From positions 1 through 19,229 of the forward strand of contig JAIWOJ010000003.1 of the NCBI GenBank assembly GCA_020216965.1: 19,229 bases of DNA. The letters are read 5' to 3'. Source of the stretch: Prosthecobacter sp. GTDB lineage: Bacteria; Verrucomicrobiota; Verrucomicrobiia; Verrucomicrobiales; Verrucomicrobiaceae. The position numbers and the translations under genes were made by a program. Positions within the stretch are counted from its first letter, which is position 1. Every line of letters starts with the position of its first letter. A model generated the notes under the pieces. It searched no databases, was not told where the DNA came from, and was given only the letters and a program-made list of their open reading frames with translations. Positions 15,297 to 19,229 of the stretch are shown here, one piece after another.

Positions 15297-15941
15297 ATGG
15301 CTCAATACACTGTCCAGCCGGGGGATAATCCCAGCAAGATCGCCAAAAAATTTGGCATGACGCTCTCTCAGTTTCAGAAGCTCAATCCGGGCCTCGTGGA
15401 ATGGGGCACGGGGAACTGGAAGGTGCTTTTCCCAGGCCAGATCGTGAATGTGAATGGCACCGTCACGGGGATGCCGCCTGACGTGGCAGCGGCTCCGACG
15501 AGTTTTTCCGCACCGCCGCCCTGGATGCAGATCGCCATCATGGAGCAGGGGGTGCAGGAGTGGGCGCAGGGGGACAATCCACGCATCTTGGACTACCTCC
15601 GAAGCTGCGGCATCAGCGGCAGCCTGCTGAAAGATGAGACGGCATGGTGCGCTGCTTTTGTGAACTGGTGCCTCGCCCGCGTCGGCTATCCACCGCAGGG
15701 CAGCGCCCGCGTGTCTGACTGGTGGGGCTGGGGCCGTCCGGTGGCTGCTACCTACGGGGCAGTGTGCATCCTTCAGCCCCTGACGGTGGACCAGGCAAAC
15801 AGCGGCCACATCGGCTTTCTGCACGCGATGGATGATGCGAATGTCTGGCTGCTCAGCGGCAACTCGAAGAATCAGGTGCGCATCGCTCCTTATCCAAAGA
15901 ACAAGCTCATCCACAATGCGCCCTACCGCTGGCCTTATTGA
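15297..15941 (+). CDS. LysM plus CHAP-like (TIGR02594-type) peptidoglycan hydrolase
   Basis: The 214-residue product has an N-terminal LysM peptidoglycan-binding domain (residues about 3-53: YTVQPGDNPSKIAKKFG...LNPGL...LFPGQIVNV). A cysteine-peptidase-like domain follows from about residue 80. In it, Cys118 lies in DETAWCAAFVNWC, His171 in SGHIGFLHA, and a later Asn in SGNSKNQV completes the likely triad. This architecture fits TIGR02594-family amidases or endopeptidases that cut cross-linking peptides. The frame opens at 15255, but the ATG at 15297 starts the LysM domain directly. There is no obvious signal peptide from either start, so how it reaches the wall is unclear. The next gene begins 3 nt after its stop. 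Confidence 0.82.
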   Translation: MAQYTVQPGDNPSKIAKKFGMTLSQFQKLNPGLVEWGTGNWKVLFPGQIVNVNGTVTGMPPDVAAAPTSFSAPPPWMQIAIMEQGVQEWAQGDNPRILDYLRSCGISGSLLKDETAWCAAFVNWCLARVGYPPQGSARVSDWWGWGRPVAATYGAVCILQPLTVDQANSGHIGFLHAMDDANVWLLSGNSKNQVRIAPYPKNKLIHNAPYRWPY

Positions 15942-15944
15942 GGC

Positions 15945-16802
15945 ATGAGCATGCTGCCTACACGCCGTGAATGCCTGCGCCGCCTGACGGCTCTGCTGCC
16001 GCCGCTAGCCCTACCGGCCTGCGTGAGCCCCGGCGGCGTGCTAGTGGATGGCGGCACCCGGCGGAATGCTGCAAAGTGGGAGTTTCATGAGCGCTTTCTG
16101 GCCTCTGGAGCACGTTTTCGCTACCATCCGTATGGCGGGCAGGGCAGAGCTTGGACGGCACAGATGGAGCATTTTTACCGCACCCACCGCAGGGATGCGC
16201 GTGTGGGTTACGCGGTGAAAAACCTGCACACGGGCCAATATCTGGCGGAGTATCAGGCGGATCGTTTGTTTTTTGGCGGCTCCATGCCAAAGCCGCCCAT
16301 CGCGGCGATGCTGCTGGAGAAACGCCAGGGGGCTTGTAGCTACGAAGAGTTCATGCACATCGTGTATGTGTGCGATAAGAGCCTGAATTCCTCCTGGATG
16401 GTCCTGCACTCACTGCTGGACGGGCACGATGAGGCAGCCTTCCGCTGGAAGTATCACCTGCCCGTCTCTCACATCCTGGCCAATCAACTCTCGCCACGCT
16501 TTTACGCAGAGTTTTTTGAGCGCTGTGTGAATTACCGCCTCGACCATGGCTGTGAGCTGCTGCTAGAGGCGATGCGGCGGGATCAATATGGTTTTGGCCG
16601 CCTCTACCTACCACGCCACATCACCTACGCAGGGGGCAAGACCGGCAACTATGGGGAATGGGACCACGAAGCCCTGTTCTTTTACCACGGCACGACGCCT
16701 TATGCGGTGACACTTTTCACACGCGGTGATTTTTCACCGGGTAAAATGAACCTGCCTCTGGGGGCCATGATGGGCGGTCTATTCCGCGAGTACATCGCGT
16801 GA
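15945..16802 (+). CDS. Probable Tat lipoprotein with serine beta-lactamase/PBP-like domain
   Basis: The 285-residue product starts with a twin-arginine-like motif (TRRECLRRL) and a lipobox (LPAC, Cys26), so it is probably a Tat-exported lipoprotein. All three motifs of the serine beta-lactamase/penicillin-binding superfamily are present in order: SxxK as Ser113-Met-Pro-Lys116, SxN as Ser146-Leu-Asn148, and Lys232-Thr-Gly234. The Ser113 to Ser146 distance is shorter than in class A beta-lactamases, so it is more likely a peptidoglycan-acting or regulatory hydrolase than an antibiotic-resistance enzyme. It lies 3 nt after the LysM/CHAP gene and is surely co-transcribed with it. Activity on a beta-lactam or a muropeptide cannot be told from sequence. 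Confidence 0.75.
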   Translation: MSMLPTRRECLRRLTALLPPLALPACVSPGGVLVDGGTRRNAAKWEFHERFLASGARFRYHPYGGQGRAWTAQMEHFYRTHRRDARVGYAVKNLHTGQYLAEYQADRLFFGGSMPKPPIAAMLLEKRQGACSYEEFMHIVYVCDKSLNSSWMVLHSLLDGHDEAAFRWKYHLPVSHILANQLSPRFYAEFFERCVNYRLDHGCELLLEAMRRDQYGFGRLYLPRHITYAGGKTGNYGEWDHEALFFYHGTTPYAVTLFTRGDFSPGKMNLPLGAMMGGLFREYIA

Positions 16803-16831
16803 CCGCCCATCCATCCGGGGCACGCCCCAGG

Positions 16832-18016
16832 TCAATCTGCCGCCAGGGCATCCAGGAGGTATTTGGCGGGCTGAAAGTGCTCAATGAGCACCTCGCGCTG
16901 GTGCCCGCGTGTCATGCGCACCTGCTTGATGTCAAAGTTGGGCGTCTTGTGGGGGGCGAAGAGGATGTCATCGTGGGTGGCGTTTTGGCGACGCTTAAAC
17001 TGATCTGGCGTGATGTGACCGCCCAGGTGGTCATCGCGCCCTGTAGCTAGGTGGCAGGTGCCCAGCACCTTTTCATCCTGGATGTCGGAGCCTGAAACAG
17101 GCAGCACTTGCGTGCCAAAGCCCAGCTCTCCCAGCACGCCCGTCATGGGATCATCAAGCAGACGCGCATTGTGCGCATCGATCGTGGCCTGGTTGCCAGC
17201 GATCAGCTCGCTACGGATGATCCGCCCGCCAGTGACGATGAGCCTGCCCAAGGTGCCATCCTCATATTTCATCGGGAATTGCCCCTCAGCGCTCTTTGGC
17301 ACAAAATACACCTCCCCAGCAGGTAGGTTAGCCACATCAGGCTCGCTGCCCCGGCACAGGCCGTGAGATTTTTGCGCCTCTTGGCCGCCGAGCTCCAGCC
17401 GTGCCGTGAGCACCTCCCCGCTTTCCAGGCCAAAGTCGATCTCCACGCTGTCTGCACGGGTCATGGCTAGGCGGAGCTTCTCCGCATCGCGGCTGACCTC
17501 CTCGTAGTCCACGGCCAGGCCGCTATTAAGGATGATCTCGTTCAGCCCATGCAGTGTCGCGCCGCGGAAGCCATATTGCTTGGCAAAGGCTGTGAGCGGT
17601 GCCGTGGCGGAGAAGGTGGTGATGGCCAGGATGATGTCGTAGTTTGGATAAATGTCTTTTTCCAGGCTGAGGCGCTTGCCTTCCATATCCACACATTCAT
17701 CAGGCAGGTCCAGATTGCTGCCACCGGTTTGCAGGTAGGCAAACATCTCGCCACCTTTCAGGGCGAGCTCATCCATCACACCGCCATGCAGCCCCTTGTA
17801 AAAATATTCATAAGCGCGGCCCTGGATGGCACGGGCCGGGTTTTTCAGGAAAGCCATGCCCTTTGCCTCCGCGAGATCAGGCAGATCGATCAAAATGCAA
17901 ATCCGGCAGCCAAAGGTGGGCTGAAACACCGTGTGTAGCAGACGATAGAGATCGAACTTGGGGAACTTGCGGCCATTGGCAGCGGTCTGGATGGTTGGCA
18001 TGGTAGCAGTCAACAT
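16832..18016 (-). CDS. M29-like metallopeptidase (thermophilic aminopeptidase family)
   Basis: The 394-residue product resembles the M29 (AmpS/PepS) leucyl aminopeptidase family, which binds two metal ions. Candidate ligands occur in the right order: Glu235 in LPAGEVYFVP, Glu315 in DEKVLGTCH, His322 in the same block, and His348/Asp350 in ATHDDILF. These correspond to Glu250, Glu316, His321, His378 and Asp380 described for AmpT-type enzymes. His330 and His334 lie between and may supply another ligand. No signal peptide is seen, so it should be cytosolic. The start may be the ATG at 18016 or at 18001. It converges on the lipoprotein gene and diverges from the dehydrogenase gene. Substrate is not known; some family members have non-peptidase roles. 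Confidence 0.68.
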   Translation of the reverse strand: MLTATMPTIQTAANGRKFPKFDLYRLLHTVFQPTFGCRICILIDLPDLAEAKGMAFLKNPARAIQGRAYEYFYKGLHGGVMDELALKGGEMFAYLQTGGSNLDLPDECVDMEGKRLSLEKDIYPNYDIILAITTFSATAPLTAFAKQYGFRGATLHGLNEIILNSGLAVDYEEVSRDAEKLRLAMTRADSVEIDFGLESGEVLTARLELGGQEAQKSHGLCRGSEPDVANLPAGEVYFVPKSAEGQFPMKYEDGTLGRLIVTGGRIIRSELIAGNQATIDAHNARLLDDPMTGVLGELGFGTQVLPVSGSDIQDEKVLGTCHLATGRDDHLGGHITPDQFKRRQNATHDDILFAPHKTPNFDIKQVRMTRGHQREVLIEHFQPAKYLLDALAAD

Positions 18017-18064
18017 AGAGGTAGAGTTTGGGTTTCGGGTAGCGTTTTTACGGGATGGAGATGG

Positions 18065-18089
18065 AAAGCGGGCGCGCTTTTCTTTTTAG
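18065..18089 (+). terminator. Hairpin with T-rich tail upstream of the SDR gene
   Basis: AAAGCG, GGCG loop, CGCTTT forms a perfect 6-bp stem followed on the plus strand by TCTTTTTAG, which looks like an intrinsic terminator. No plus-strand gene precedes it (the M29-like gene is on the other strand), so it would act only on a short SDR leader or on antisense transcription. TAGAAT at 18087-18092 is a possible -10 box for the SDR gene. Confidence 0.3.
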
Positions 18090-18115
18090 AATTTTGCTGC
18101 ATCCAGAGAGCTGCC

Positions 18116-18820
18116 ATGCCGAAAAACTCAAAACATTCTGCGCATCCAACCGTCCTCATCACAGGCTGCACGCGCGGCTTGGGCCGTGCGATGATTGCCG
18201 AGTTTATCCAGCACGGCTGGAATGTCGCAGGCTGCGGGCGGGACGCTGTTGCCATTGCCGAGCTGACGGCGGCTCATCCAGCACCGCATTACTTTGCCAT
18301 CTGTGATGTGGCAGATGACGCCCAAGTGGCTGCCTTTTGCGCAGAAGCCACGCGCCTCTGCGGCCTGCCTGACCTCGTGCTCAACAATGCAGCGATCATC
18401 AACCCCAACGCCCCGCTTTGGCAGATCTCCGCCGCCGATTTTAGCCATGTGGTGGATGTGAACCTCAAAGGCCCGGCAAACCTCATGCGCCATCTGCTGC
18501 CACTGATGCTAAAGCGCGGCAGCGGCGTGGTGGTGAATTTTTCCTCAGGCTGGGGCCGCTGCACCGCCCCCGAGGTGGCCCCTTACTGCGCTACGAAGTA
18601 TGGCATCGAAGGGCTCTCCCAAGCCACCGCGCAAGAGACCGCTGGTAAGGTCGCCATCATCCCTCTGAATCCTGGCATCATTGATACCGACATGCTGCGC
18701 AGTTGCTTTGGGGATGAGGCAGGTGGCTTCCCTGATGCCGCTGCCTGGGCCCGACGGGCAGTGCCTTTTCTCATCAGCCTCGGCCCGGCGGACAATGGGC
18801 GTCCGCTGACGGTGCCGTAA
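18116..18820 (+). CDS. Short-chain dehydrogenase/reductase
   Basis: This is a classical SDR: an NAD(P)-dependent Rossmann-fold oxidoreductase acting on an unknown alcohol or carbonyl substrate. The 234-residue product has the cofactor motif TGCTRGLG (16-23) and LNNAA (the NNAG position). Catalytic Ser144 is followed 13 residues later by Tyr157 and by Lys161 in YCATK, and PGIIDTDM follows. Length is typical of classical SDRs, slightly short at the C-terminus. The ATG at 18116 has a weak AGAGAG upstream. It is followed 56 nt later by an iron-type alcohol dehydrogenase gene on the same strand, so a shared redox pathway is possible but unproven. Confidence 0.9.
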   Translation: MPKNSKHSAHPTVLITGCTRGLGRAMIAEFIQHGWNVAGCGRDAVAIAELTAAHPAPHYFAICDVADDAQVAAFCAEATRLCGLPDLVLNNAAIINPNAPLWQISAADFSHVVDVNLKGPANLMRHLLPLMLKRGSGVVVNFSSGWGRCTAPEVAPYCATKYGIEGLSQATAQETAGKVAIIPLNPGIIDTDMLRSCFGDEAGGFPDAAAWARRAVPFLISLGPADNGRPLTVP

Positions 18821-18842
18821 CGGACGACGCGCATGGCAGCTT

Positions 18843-18865
18843 GACGGCACAGGCACTTTGCCGTC
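18843..18865 (+). repeat. 7-bp inverted repeat between SDR and alcohol dehydrogenase genes
   Basis: GACGGCA and TGCCGTC pair perfectly across a 9-nt loop in the 56-nt gap between the two genes. There is no T-tract, so termination is doubtful. It might be an mRNA-processing or stability hairpin within an operon. Confidence 0.45.
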
Positions 18866-18876
18866 CCGATGCACGC

Positions 18877-19229
18877 ATGACCTTTGAATTTGCCACCGCT
18901 GGACGCATCCTTTTTGGCTGCGGGGTCTCTGCACAAGCGGGTGCTCTATGCCATAGCCTGGGCACACGCGCCTTGATCGTGACCGGCGCTCACCCGGAGC
19001 GGGCGGATTTTCTCATGGCTCCACTGGCTGCCGCCGGTGTGGCAGCAGAAGTCTTTAGCATCCGCGCCGAGCCCACGCTGGATGACGCACGTCAGGGCGC
19101 GAAACATGCACGCACGATGCAGGCGGAGGTCATCGTGGGCCTGGGCGGTGGCAGTGCGGTGGACGCAGCCAAGGCCATCGCCGCCCTGGCCCCGCAGCCA
19201 GCGGATGTGATGCGCTACCTGGAGGTGGT
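18877..19229 (+). CDS. Iron-containing alcohol dehydrogenase, N-terminal part (cut by window end)
   Basis: The first 117 codons of a group III (iron-type) alcohol dehydrogenase are visible. The start MTFEFATAGRILFGCG is typical of the family (polar entry, then the I-x-FG-x-G turn). The NAD-binding stretch EVIVGLGGGSAVDAAKAIA, with the conserved GGGS, follows near residues 87-106. The metal-binding His/Asp residues lie downstream of the window. The ATG at 18877 is chosen because it gives the family N-terminus; no Shine-Dalgarno is visible. Substrate (alcohol, lactaldehyde, maleylacetate or other) cannot be told from this part. It shares strand and a short gap with the upstream SDR gene. Confidence 0.88.
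   Translation, partial: MTFEFATAGRILFGCGVSAQAGALCHSLGTRALIVTGAHPERADFLMAPLAAAGVAAEVFSIRAEPTLDDARQGAKHARTMQAEVIVGLGGGSAVDAAKAIAALAPQPADVMRYLEV

Noticed and set aside
15234..15914. Long minus-strand open frame opposite the LysM/CHAP gene
   Set aside because: It has no recognisable motif, is rich in His, Arg and Ala as expected of an antisense frame in GC-rich DNA, and overlaps a gene with clear domains.
15945..16802. Calling the SxxK protein a class A beta-lactamase resistance gene
   Set aside because: Motif spacing is shorter than in class A enzymes and the neighbour is a cell-wall hydrolase; resistance is not supported.
16800..16834. Inverted TGACC/GGTCA with inner GGGG/CCCC between convergent genes as a terminator
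   Set aside because: Much of the symmetry comes from two opposing TGA stop codons, stems are short, and no T-tract follows.

Overview
The window looks like bacterial chromosome, most plausibly from a member of the Verrucomicrobiota or a related PVC-group lineage. That guess rests on the ribosomal-protein sequences, the gene mix and patchy Shine-Dalgarno use; no marker here settles the phylum.

Positions 1-9521 (all minus strand) are a fused str/S10-type translation operon. In transcription order it reads rpsL, rpsG, fusA, rpsJ, rplC, rplD, rplW, rplB, rpsS, an unrecognised gene, rplV, rpsC, rplP, rpmC, rpsQ and rplN (cut by the window edge). Gaps are 2-54 nt, there is no tuf after fusA, and fusA runs straight into rpsJ. 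The surprise is the gene at 2429-3211. It encodes a 260-residue protein with a signal peptide, a long coiled coil and a small beta-rich C-terminal domain, and it sits between rpsS and rplV, which are normally adjacent. Recognisable Shine-Dalgarno sequences precede only about a third of the operon's genes.

Positions 9522-9817 separate rpsL from a divergent dctA. They must hold the promoters of both and contain three small inverted repeats.

Positions 9818-19229 are an ordinary-looking, visibly more GC-rich stretch of short transcription units on alternating strands. These are a DctA-type dicarboxylate/cation symporter (+), an exported DUF3108 protein (-), a D-hexose-6-phosphate mutarotase (+), an oligopeptidase B with a signal peptide (-), a LysM plus CHAP-like cell-wall hydrolase (+) followed 3 nt later by a probable Tat-exported lipoprotein with serine beta-lactamase/PBP motifs (+), an M29-like metallopeptidase (-), a short-chain dehydrogenase (+), and the start of an iron-type alcohol dehydrogenase (+, cut by the window end). 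The two wall-related genes look like one functional pair. The rest are not obviously one pathway.

No tRNA, rRNA, CRISPR array, insertion sequence or prophage was seen.
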